From an uncultured Selenomonadales bacterium (GTDB taxonomy: Bacteria > Bacillota > Negativicutes > Selenomonadales > Selenomonadaceae), in NCBI GenBank assembly GCA_900315155.1, contig OMYB01000013.1, forward strand, positions 1-64,000: DNA of 64,000 nucleotides, in the 5' to 3' direction. The notes under the pieces are model-generated. The model was given only the letters and a program-made list of their open reading frames with translations. It made no database searches and had not been told where the DNA came from. Numbering within the stretch: the first letter of the stretch is position 1; each line of letters begins with the position of its first letter. Shown in pieces: positions 57,135 to 64,000 of this stretch. The position numbers and the translations under genes were made by a program.

Positions 57135-57989
57135 TCAATAGCGGTTCTTGCTGAGGCAGACCTCAATCTTATGCTGCACGACCTTCTTCATGGCCTCTTT
57201 GCCCGGCGTCATGTACTTGCGCGGGTCGTTGGCCTCCGGATGCTCCTTGAAGAAAGCCTTGACGGCATTCGCGAACGGGATCTTCAGATCCGTTGCGATG
57301 TTGACCTTGCAGATGCCGAGCGTGATGGCCTTCGAGACGAGCTCGTCCGGGACATCGGAGGCACCGTGCAGGACCAAGGGGATTTCGACCTTGCTGCGGA
57401 TCTTCTCGAGGCGGTCGAAATCGAGATGCGGACGGCCTTTGTACAGGCCATGTGCCGTGCCGATGGCGACGGCGAGGCTGTCGATGCCCGTCTCCGCGAC
57501 GTAGCGGACGGCATCATCCGGATCCGTGTACGCGCTCTCGGCGTCAGAAACCTCGACGTTATCCTCGCGGCCGACGAGCTTGCCGAGCTCAGCCTCGACC
57601 GTTGCGCCGCAGGTGTGTGCGAATTCGACAACCTTCTGGACCTTGGCGACGTTCTCCTCGTACGGGAGGCGGGACGCATCGATCATGACGCTGCGGCAGC
57701 CGGCGGCAATCGTCTCCTCGATCTGCTGTACATCCTCGTGATGATCGAGATGGAACGACATCGGGATGTCGTATTTCTCCATGGCTGCGCCGACGAGCGC
57801 GACGAGGTAGTCCTTGTCTGCGTACTCGACCGTGGACGGCGTTGCGGCGATGATGACCGGGGAACGCATCTCGGCAGCCGTGGAAACGACGACCTGCAGC
57901 GTCTCGAGGTTGTGGATGTTGAACGCCGGGACCGCGTAGTGGCCCGCCTGTGCATCGAGCAGCATCTGTTTCGTGTTGTGAAGTTTCAT
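57135..57989 (-). CDS. Class II tagatose-1,6-bisphosphate aldolase (GatY/KbaY type), 284 aa
   Basis: Splits tagatose-1,6-bisphosphate into DHAP and glyceraldehyde-3-phosphate. The class II pattern is clear: Y-A-V-P-A-F-N (about 18-24), zinc ligand His in S-F-H-L-D-H-H (about 79-85), G-x-V-E-A-E-L-G, G-T-A-H-G (about 179-183), H-G-A-S (about 207-210) and N-I-A-T-D (about 229-233). A fructose-1,6-bisphosphate aldolase cannot be excluded. ATG 57989 (GGAGAT site). It lies between lacC and the variant GH1 gene. Confidence 0.9.
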   Translation of the reverse strand: MKLHNTKQMLLDAQAGHYAVPAFNIHNLETLQVVVSTAAEMRSPVIIAATPSTVEYADKDYLVALVGAAMEKYDIPMSFHLDHHEDVQQIEETIAAGCRSVMIDASRLPYEENVAKVQKVVEFAHTCGATVEAELGKLVGREDNVEVSDAESAYTDPDDAVRYVAETGIDSLAVAIGTAHGLYKGRPHLDFDRLEKIRSKVEIPLVLHGASDVPDELVSKAITLGICKVNIATDLKIPFANAVKAFFKEHPEANDPRKYMTPGKEAMKKVVQHKIEVCLSKNRY

Positions 57990-58005
57990 GTTGGTTATCT
58001 CCTTT

Positions 58006-59502
58006 TTATCCCTGAATGCCCTGCTGGGCACCCTCTGAATCCATAGTTGCATCGGCGTCCGGATCCGCATGGAAAGCCGTGCCGAGGCCGCTGAGCGTCA
58101 GCATGATGCGGCGTTTCGAGAAATCCCGCAGCCAGTGCGCACTCTTTTTGGCATAGCGCCGCCCGTCCGCCCGGTCGACGTAGAACAGGCCGTAGCGTTT
58201 CTCATAGCCGTTCGTCCAGGACATGCAGTCCACGAGCGACCAGATAAAGAACCCGCGCACATCGACGCCGTCCTCGATCGCATCGAGAACCGCCGAGATG
58301 TGCTGACGCAGGTAGTCGATGCGGTCATCGTCCTCCACGGTGCCCTTTTCGAGCTCTTCATGCATCCCGAGCCCGTTCTCCGTGATGAGGATGGGCTTTG
58401 CGGGGTACTCGCGATGGATGCGCATGAGCATGTCGTAGAGCCCCTGCGGGAAAATCGACCAATCCCAGTCGGTGGTCGGTATCTCCGAGCGGGCAACGCG
58501 CCGCCCGATACCGGCGAGTGCATACGTCGTCGTGCCTTTCTCGCCTGCGCCGTTGTGGTGGATGACATTGCCGCCCTGCCATGCCGTCGTGAAATGGCTC
58601 GCATAGTAGTTGACGCCGAGGAAATCCAGCGAAGATGCCGCCACCTGGAGGAACGAGGCCTCCTGCGGATCCTGCATGAAATACCCGTTGCGCTGCGGGA
58701 CCAGCACCGTGTTGATGGCCTGCTGCGTATCCTCGCGCGATCTGCCATCCAGGACGAGGTCGAGCAGGAAGTGGTTCGAGAAAGCATCGTCGAGCCAGGC
58801 TGCGCGCCGGTCCGCCTCCGTATCCTGCAGTGGATAGACGGGCTCCGCACGGTGCGCGATGCCGATCTTTCCGCCCGGGTACATGCCCTTGTAGAGCATC
58901 ACGGCCCGGCTGTGCGCGACGGTCATGCGGTAAAGCTGATGCAGCGCATCCTCGGGAGCAAAATAATTGCCCGGCGGGAACAGGCCCGTGATGTGCGTGT
59001 GGAACGACTCCGTGACGGGATCTTTGAATGTCAGCCAATGATGGACGCGGTCGCCGAAATGCGTAAAGCAGAGCTTGGCATAGGCGAGGTAGCGTTCCGT
59101 CGTCAGCGGGTCGAGCCAGCCGCCGCGGTCCGCGAGATCGGCGGGCAGGTCAAACTGGTAGAGCGCGACGTAGGGCTCGATGTCCGCCTCGAGGCACGCA
59201 TCGATGACCGCATCGTAGAACTTCAGCCCTTCCGGGTTCGCCTGCCCTTCCTCGTCCTGCAGGCGCGTCCAGGCAAAGGAGATCTGCAGGCTTTTGATGC
59301 CGTACTGGCGGCAGTTTTCGATATCCTCGCGCCACCGGTGGTAGCTGTCGCTCGCGATCTCCGCATCGAACAGGTTCGACGGGCGCTGCAGCCAGCTGTC
59401 CCATGCTGCGGGGATGCGTCCGCCCTCATGGAGCCCTCCTTCGACCTGATAGGCCGCTGACGTGGCACCGAGCACGAAATCCCGTGGTAATGTACGGATC
59501 AT
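58006..59502 (-). CDS. GH1 family protein with altered acid/base motif, 498 aa
   Basis: GH1 barrel related to LacG (S-W-T-N-G-Y-E-K-R-Y-G phosphate-recognition motif, nucleophile region I-T-E-N-G). The acid/base block, normally T-F/L-N-E-P, reads T-F-K-D-P at residues 158-162, so Asn is Lys160 and the catalytic Glu is Asp161. This is certain in the sequence (AAA GAT CCC). The protein might act slowly, on activated substrates or not at all as a hydrolase. It carries an extra C-terminal 25 residues. First gene of a unit with aldolase and lacC, behind a galactan box. Confidence 0.92.
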   Translation of the reverse strand: MIRTLPRDFVLGATSAAYQVEGGLHEGGRIPAAWDSWLQRPSNLFDAEIASDSYHRWREDIENCRQYGIKSLQISFAWTRLQDEEGQANPEGLKFYDAVIDACLEADIEPYVALYQFDLPADLADRGGWLDPLTTERYLAYAKLCFTHFGDRVHHWLTFKDPVTESFHTHITGLFPPGNYFAPEDALHQLYRMTVAHSRAVMLYKGMYPGGKIGIAHRAEPVYPLQDTEADRRAAWLDDAFSNHFLLDLVLDGRSREDTQQAINTVLVPQRNGYFMQDPQEASFLQVAASSLDFLGVNYYASHFTTAWQGGNVIHHNGAGEKGTTTYALAGIGRRVARSEIPTTDWDWSIFPQGLYDMLMRIHREYPAKPILITENGLGMHEELEKGTVEDDDRIDYLRQHISAVLDAIEDGVDVRGFFIWSLVDCMSWTNGYEKRYGLFYVDRADGRRYAKKSAHWLRDFSKRRIMLTLSGLGTAFHADPDADATMDSEGAQQGIQG

Positions 59503-59528
59503 AGGCCTCTCTCCTTTCTACAGTGAAT

Positions 59529-59579
59529 ATTATAGGGTTTCCCGCGTTCCGCTTGTTTTCACCTTTTGGAAATGTTTTC
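59529..59579 (-). promoter_or_regulatory. Galactan-box promoter of the GH1-aldolase-lacC unit
   Basis: Box 59555-59579 (middle TTTCC instead of TTTTC), 20 bp, TATAAT (59534-59529), minus strand. Confidence 0.7.
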
Positions 59580-59587
59580 AACGGAGG

Positions 59588-59635
59588 CACAAAAAAAGCT
59601 GGCACGCCGTTTGGATTCTGCGTACCAGCCTGAAA
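59588..59635 (-). terminator. Terminator of rfbB
   Basis: A GC-rich stem (GCTGGCACGCC at 59598-59608 with GCGTACCAGC at 59620-59629) followed by seven T on the minus strand. Confidence 0.85.
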
Positions 59636-59646
59636 AAGCTGTGATA

Positions 59647-60690
59647 TTAGATTTTTGCGTATTCGAGCACTTCGCGTTTGCCGTACATGCGGTCATAGTA
59701 GCTCTGGTATTCACCGGAAATGATGCCCATCCACCAGTCGCGGTTGTCGAGGTACCACTGCACCGTCTTTTTGATACCGTCCTCGAACTTCGTCGTCGGC
59801 TCCCAGCCGAGCTCGTCGTGGATCTTCGTTGGGTCGATCGCGTAGCGGCGGTCGTGGCCCTTGCGGTCCGTGACGTGCTCGATGAGGCTCTCGGGCTTGC
59901 CGAGCTGCTTGAGGATCGTCTTGACGACGTCAATGTTCGCGCGCTCGTTATGGCCGCCCACGTTATAGACCTCGCCGACCCTGCCCTTGCGGATGATGAG
60001 ATCGATGGCCGAGCAATGATCCCCGACGTAGAGCCAGTCGCGCACGTTGAGGCCATCGCCGTAGACCGGCAGCGGCTTGTCGTCCAGCGCATGGATGATC
60101 ATGAGCGGGATGAGTTTCTCAGGGAAATGATACGGCCCGTAGTTGTTCGAGCAGCGCGAGATCGTCGTCGGCACTTTGTACGTGCGGTGATAGGCCATGA
60201 CGAGCAGGTCGGCACTGGCCTTCGAGGCCGAGTACGGGCTCGAGGTGTGCAGGTTCGTCTGCTCCGTGAAGAACAGGTCGGGGCGGTCGAGCGGCAGGTC
60301 GCCGTAGACCTCATCCGTCGAGACCTGATGATAGCGGTCGATGCCATATTTGCGGCAGGCATCGAGCAGCACGCTCGTGCCGATGATGTTCGTCTGCAGG
60401 AAGATTTCCGGATTCTCGATGGAGCGGTCCACATGCGACTCCGCCGCAAAATTCACGACGATGTCCGGCTTCTCCTCTTCGAAAATCTTGTAGACGGCCT
60501 TGCGATCCGCGATATCCGCCTTGATGAACTGGAAATTATCCTTTTCCATGAGCGGCTCGAGCGTCTCGAGGTTGCCCGCATACGTGAGCTTATCCACGCA
60601 GATGATCTTGTCCTGCGGATGATGTTTGTGCTGATAATAGACGAAGTTCGAGCCGATAAAGCCCGCTCCGCCCGTGACGATGATATTCAT
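59647..60690 (-). CDS. rfbB: dTDP-glucose 4,6-dehydratase, 347 aa
   Basis: Makes dTDP-4-keto-6-deoxyglucose for rhamnose or other deoxysugars. It has the NAD loop T-G-G-A-G-F-I-G-S (about 5-13), F-A-A-E-S-H-V-D (about 80-87), S-T-D-E-V-Y-G (about 122-128) and Y-S-A-S-K (about 151-155) with catalytic Tyr and Lys. The C-terminus carries Y-N-V-G-G and the RfbB-type R-R-Y-A-I-D. No rfbA, C or D is adjacent, so the window shows only this enzyme of the pathway. Probably in a unit with the PBP gene upstream. Confidence 0.95.
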   Translation of the reverse strand: MNIIVTGGAGFIGSNFVYYQHKHHPQDKIICVDKLTYAGNLETLEPLMEKDNFQFIKADIADRKAVYKIFEEEKPDIVVNFAAESHVDRSIENPEIFLQTNIIGTSVLLDACRKYGIDRYHQVSTDEVYGDLPLDRPDLFFTEQTNLHTSSPYSASKASADLLVMAYHRTYKVPTTISRCSNNYGPYHFPEKLIPLMIIHALDDKPLPVYGDGLNVRDWLYVGDHCSAIDLIIRKGRVGEVYNVGGHNERANIDVVKTILKQLGKPESLIEHVTDRKGHDRRYAIDPTKIHDELGWEPTTKFEDGIKKTVQWYLDNRDWWMGIISGEYQSYYDRMYGKREVLEYAKI

Positions 60691-60708
60691 GAATTTATAC
60701 CTCCTAAA

Positions 60709-62682
60709 TCAATCCGGCTTGAAATAAACCGTGACCGTCGTTCCCTGGTCCACGAGTGTGTTCATGGGGATGCTCTGCCCCGATCCGTAGCCCGAGCCCT
60801 CGCTTTCGAACGTCACGCCCACCTCCGAGGCCTTTTTCGCAGCCTCGCGGATGCTCATGCCGCTGAAGTCCGGCACGATGACCTTGCCCTGCGGCACGAC
60901 GCCTTCATACGTTTTCTTCGGTTTCGGCGTTTCCTTCTTCTGCTCCATATCCGCGAACGGATCGCTCGACGGCTCGATATGGAAATAGCGGAACAGCTGC
61001 GAGAAGATGCTGCCCGCGACCGGCGCGGCGATCTGTCCGCCGTAGAACCGCCCGGTGCCCGGGTCGTCGATGATGACGAGCACGACGAGCTGCGGATCCT
61101 CGACGGGAGCAAAGCCGCAGAACGAGGCGATGTAGTGGCCGTCGAGATAGCCCGCGCCGTCGTTGCGGATTTTCTGCGCCGTACCTGTCTTGCCTGCGAT
61201 GCGGTAGCCCTTGACGGCGGCCTTCTTGCCGCTGCCTGAGGAAACGACCTGCTCGAGCAGGCCCTCGAGCGTCTTGTCCGTGGCCGAGTCGATCGTGCGG
61301 CGGACCTCCGTGCGCTCGTTGACGAGGTAGTCCGAGCCGTCCGGGTTCTGGACGGACTTCACGATGTGCGGCTTCAGCAGGACGCCGTCATTCGCGATTG
61401 CCGAGATCGCCGTCACGAGCTGCAGCGGCGTCACCGCGATACTCTGCCCGATGGCCATCGTCGCGATATCGGATTCGCGCATGTTCTTTGCTTCGAACAG
61501 GATGCCCTGCTCCTCGCCGGGCAGGTCGATGCCCGTATACTCGCCGAAGCCGAACAGCTTCGCATATTTCGTGAGGTTCTCCGCGCCGAGGCGCAGGCCG
61601 ACCTGGGCAAAGCCCGTGTTCAGCGAATGCTTGACGACATCGGCAAAGGAAACCGGACCGAGTGCCTCGTTATCCGCGTTCTGGATGCGGTGCCCCGAGA
61701 CCATGATGAATCCCGGATCGAAAATCGTCATGTTCGGCGTGACGACCTTTTCCTGCAGGGCGGCCCCGGCCACGACCGACTTGAACGTAGAGCCCGGCTC
61801 GTAGATGTTCGAAACAGCACGGTTGCGCCAGACATTGGCATTGTACTCCCAGAAACGACTCGGGTTGTAGGTCGGGCGCGAGGCCATCGCCAGGATATCG
61901 CCCGTCTTCGGGTCCATGACGATGCAGGTCACGGCCTGCGGATTGTTCGCAGCCATCGCCTTGTCGAGCTCCTGCTCCACGATGAACTGCACGCCCGCAT
62001 CGATCGTGAGCTGCACGGTCTTGCAGGCATCGCCCTTGTAGGTGCGCTTGCTCGAGAAAATCGAGTCGAGGATCGGCGTGTTCTGCACGTCGGTCTGCAG
62101 CATCGCATCCTGGATTTCCCCCTTCAGGAGCTTATCCATGGACTGCTCGATGCCATCGAGGCCCTTGTCATCCGTACCGACAAAACCGAGGATGTTCGCC
62201 GCGAGCTCGTCGTTCGGATAGAACCGCTTTGCCTCGCTCTTGAAGCCAAGGCATTCGGAATAGGACTTCGCGCGGATGAGGTCGCGCACGGCTTCGTACT
62301 CCTCCTGCGGCATCCGGCGTTTGAGCCAGACAAAACCGCCGCCGATGGCGATTTTCTGCTGAATATCCTCCTCGCTGAGACCGATGAGCGGTGCGAGGTC
62401 CGCTGCGAGCGTATCCGCGTCCTTGACGTGGTTCGGATCCACGTAGAGCGATTTCGTCATCGTGCTCACGGCGAGCTCGCGGCCCGTGCGGTCGAGGATC
62501 CGCCCGCGCGGCGACTCGATCTTGACATCCTGGTTCACGAGGCTGTCCATACGCCTGGCCATGGCATCCCCATCGACGATCTGAATCCAGGCATACCGCA
62601 GGATAACGATGCCGAACAGGCCCAGGAATATCAGCGTAGAACGCAAAATACGATTCTGGACTTTCTGCCGGTTATACTTCAT
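60709..62682 (-). CDS. Class B penicillin-binding protein (PBP2/SpoVD type) with PASTA domain, 657 aa
   Basis: A peptidoglycan transpeptidase. One N-terminal membrane helix (about 12-32) is followed by a dimerisation region with R-G-R-I-L-D-R (about 59-65), then the transpeptidase: S-T-F-K (Ser about 302), S-L-N (about 355-357) and K-T-G-T-A (about 507-511). One PASTA domain ends the protein (about 590-657, V-P-D-F-S-G-M-S). ATG 62682 has AAGGAG upstream; it lacks nothing essential. The FtsI or SpoVD orthologue assignment is uncertain. Confidence 0.93.
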   Translation of the reverse strand: MKYNRQKVQNRILRSTLIFLGLFGIVILRYAWIQIVDGDAMARRMDSLVNQDVKIESPRGRILDRTGRELAVSTMTKSLYVDPNHVKDADTLAADLAPLIGLSEEDIQQKIAIGGGFVWLKRRMPQEEYEAVRDLIRAKSYSECLGFKSEAKRFYPNDELAANILGFVGTDDKGLDGIEQSMDKLLKGEIQDAMLQTDVQNTPILDSIFSSKRTYKGDACKTVQLTIDAGVQFIVEQELDKAMAANNPQAVTCIVMDPKTGDILAMASRPTYNPSRFWEYNANVWRNRAVSNIYEPGSTFKSVVAGAALQEKVVTPNMTIFDPGFIMVSGHRIQNADNEALGPVSFADVVKHSLNTGFAQVGLRLGAENLTKYAKLFGFGEYTGIDLPGEEQGILFEAKNMRESDIATMAIGQSIAVTPLQLVTAISAIANDGVLLKPHIVKSVQNPDGSDYLVNERTEVRRTIDSATDKTLEGLLEQVVSSGSGKKAAVKGYRIAGKTGTAQKIRNDGAGYLDGHYIASFCGFAPVEDPQLVVLVIIDDPGTGRFYGGQIAAPVAGSIFSQLFRYFHIEPSSDPFADMEQKKETPKPKKTYEGVVPQGKVIVPDFSGMSIREAAKKASEVGVTFESEGSGYGSGQSIPMNTLVDQGTTVTVYFKPD

Positions 62683-62756
62683 GGCGCTCCTTCTTCCCTT
62701 CTGTCCGCCCGTCTGTGGACAGGATACGACATACTGATACATTCTCCATTATACAC

Positions 62757-62789
62757 AAAAAACCCTTCCCCGTGAATGGGAAAGGGTTG
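62757..62789 (-). terminator. Terminator of rlmH
   Basis: An AACCCTTTCCC/GGGGAAGGGTT stem with TTTTTT behind it on the minus strand, 13 bp after the stop. Confidence 0.85.
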
Positions 62790-62801
62790 ATTCCTGCTGG
62801 A

Positions 62802-63281
62802 TTACCAGTGATATTTCTCGCCGTGATTGATTTTGAAGCAGCGGTAAATCTGCTCGATGAGCAGCAGCCGCACCATCTGGTGTGTAAACGTCAGCTGCGA
62901 GAAGCTCAGGCGCTGGTCCGCTGCCTGCCGTACCTCCTTCGAGAGGCCGAAAGCGCCGCCGATGAGGAACGTGATGCTGCTGCGCCCGTGCAGGCCGAGG
63001 TCCGCCATCTTCGCCGCGAGGTCCTCCGAGGACAGTTCCTGTCCGTAGACATCGAGCACGAAAAGGTAGCTGCCCGGCGGAACGAGCTTCAGCAGGCGTT
63101 CGCCCTCCTTGTGGAGGACCTGCTCCTTTTCTGCCGGCGACGGGTCCTCGGGCATCTTCTCCTCATGGATTTCCCGGATGTCCACCTGCGCGAAAGGCTG
63201 CAGGCGCTTGAGGTACTCCTGGATGCCCGTCGTGAGGTACTTCTCTTTCAGTTTCCCGGCGCAGACGATCGTGACTTTCAT
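62802..63281 (-). CDS. rlmH: 23S rRNA pseudouridine-1915 N3-methyltransferase RlmH, 159 aa
   Basis: SPOUT methyltransferase acting on helix 69 of the assembled ribosome. It has L-K-E-K-Y at the start, F-V-L-D-V-Y-G-Q-E-L-S-S-E (about 74-86), F-L-I-G-G-A-F-G-L-S (about 104-113), and the C-terminal F-T-H-Q-M-V-R-L-L-L-I-E-Q-I-Y-R (about 130-145) knot. The ATG overlaps the DegP stop by 1 bp. Confidence 0.97.
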   Translation of the reverse strand: MKVTIVCAGKLKEKYLTTGIQEYLKRLQPFAQVDIREIHEEKMPEDPSPAEKEQVLHKEGERLLKLVPPGSYLFVLDVYGQELSSEDLAAKMADLGLHGRSSITFLIGGAFGLSKEVRQAADQRLSFSQLTFTHQMVRLLLIEQIYRCFKINHGEKYHW

Positions 63282-64000
63282 CAGCGGTTCTGCTGCGGCA
63301 TCTCATCGAGCGAGACATCGATGGTCTGCTCCTTGCCGTTGCGGTCGAACGTGACCTGGACCGTATCGCCGACCTTATGCTGGGCGATCTCGGCGCGCAG
63401 GTCTGCGACGCTGTTCGTCTCATGGTCGCCGATCTTCAGGATGATATCGCCGCGCTGCATGCCGGCACGGCCTGCAGGACCGTTGAGCATGAGCTGGAAG
63501 ACATAGACGCCCTTGTCGATGTTGAGCATGTAGCCATAGCGCGCCGCCGACTCCGGATCGAATACCGTCACGCCGAGGTACGGACGGGAGACATAGCCCT
63601 TATCCATGAGCTGGTCAATGACATCTTTGACCGTGTTGATGGGGATGGAGAAGCCCATGCCCTCGACGCCCTCCGTGGCAATCTTCGCGCTGTTGATGCC
63701 GATGACCTCGCCGTCAGCATTCACGAGCGCGCCGCCGGAGTTGCCCGGGTTGATGGCGGCATCCGTCTGGATGAGCTTAAAGCTGCGGTCCTGGACGGAG
63801 AGCGTGCGGTTCAGCGCACTGATGACGCCGGCCGTCACGCTGCCCTTGAACTCCAGGCCCATCGGGTTGCCGATGGCGATGGCTGGCTCGCCGACGACGA
63901 TGTTATCCGAGTTGCCGAACGTAGCCGTCGGCAGGTCTTTCGCGTTGACCTTGACGACCGCGAGGTCCGTGGCCTCATCCGTGCCGATGAGCTTGCCTTT
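63281..64000 (-). CDS. HtrA/DegP-family serine protease, C-terminal 239 residues (partial)
   Basis: The window cuts the N-terminus. The retained part has the triad Asp in D-L-A-V-V-K-V, the Ser nucleophile in I-N-P-G-N-S-G-G-A-L, and one PDZ domain at the end (G-V-Y-V-F-Q-L, G-P-A-G-R-A-G-M-Q-R-G-D-I-I-L). Family members are membrane-anchored or periplasmic and degrade misfolded proteins. The catalytic His and the anchor lie outside. Coupled to rlmH (1 bp overlap). Confidence 0.93.
   Translation of the reverse strand, partial: KGKLIGTDEATDLAVVKVNAKDLPTATFGNSDNIVVGEPAIAIGNPMGLEFKGSVTAGVISALNRTLSVQDRSFKLIQTDAAINPGNSGGALVNADGEVIGINSAKIATEGVEGMGFSIPINTVKDVIDQLMDKGYVSRPYLGVTVFDPESAARYGYMLNIDKGVYVFQLMLNGPAGRAGMQRGDIILKIGDHETNSVADLRAEIAQHKVGDTVQVTFDRNGKEQTIDVSLDEMPQQNR

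Noticed and set aside
1-64000. CRISPR arrays, rRNA genes, transposases or prophage
   Set aside because: No regularly spaced repeats, rRNA, transposase or phage structural genes are seen; the repeats present are dispersed hairpins.

Overview
The window reads as chromosomal DNA of a flagellated diderm Firmicute of the Negativicutes, most likely Selenomonadaceae (Selenomonas-like). The evidence is an OmpM-type porin with an N-terminal SLH domain, a Firmicute-style flagellar cluster (flgM-flgN-flgK-flgL-DUF6470-fliW-csrA-flaG-fliD-fliS), a Bacillus-type fumarate reductase next to two-subunit class I fumarase, and high-GC coding. Almost all genes lie on the minus strand. The species is inference; no rRNA marker is present.

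Region 1-9743 is a late flagellar cluster. The first 12 bases are the start of a further gene, probably flagellin. Two sigma-28-type promoters (TTAA or TAAG, 15 bp, TCCGATAT) lie before that gene and before flgM. Region 9861-16073 is mixed housekeeping: comFC, a YqeB-like protein, a standalone structured RNA of about 365 nt, a radical SAM protein, pyridoxamine kinase, queF and a GGDEF-EAL protein. Region 16120-20978 is a five-gene fumarase and fumarate reductase operon for anaerobic succinate formation, with a perfect Crp/Fnr-type palindrome upstream. Region 21243-32333 carries rph-rdgB-yfcE, an F420-ligase-like gene, a thioesterase, an aminotransferase, murI, tRNA-Ser, an Amt-PII fusion with an attenuator-like leader, a TRIC-type membrane protein, a secreted RelA/SpoT-fold protein and asparaginase.

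Region 32489-46942 together with 56170-59502 is a beta-1,4-galactan utilisation locus. It encodes three secreted GH53 endo-galactanases, an OmpM-type porin, a lactose-family PTS (LacE, LacF), 6-phospho-beta-galactosidase, LacA and LacB, an RpiR regulator, a second GH1 enzyme with an altered acid/base motif, tagatose-bisphosphate aldolase and tagatose-6-phosphate kinase. This covers galactan to glyceraldehyde-3-phosphate plus dihydroxyacetone phosphate. Five promoters of this locus carry the same 25-bp box (GAAAA-N2-TTTTC-N7-GAAAAC) exactly 20 bp upstream of the -10 hexamer, with no recognisable -35. I read this as an undescribed activator-dependent regulon and the main discovery here.

The galactan locus is interrupted by accessory DNA. 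One part is a hicAB module flanked by 38-bp hairpin repeats, with an amber codon near the apparent start of hicA. Another is a small orphan transcript. From 47.9 to 55.9 kb there are two AAA-type ATPases with nuclease-like C-termini and a three-gene HNH / PLD-SF2 helicase-DUF3427 / NUDIX cassette that may be a defence system. The window closes with rfbB, a PASTA-type PBP2, rlmH and a partial DegP-family protease.
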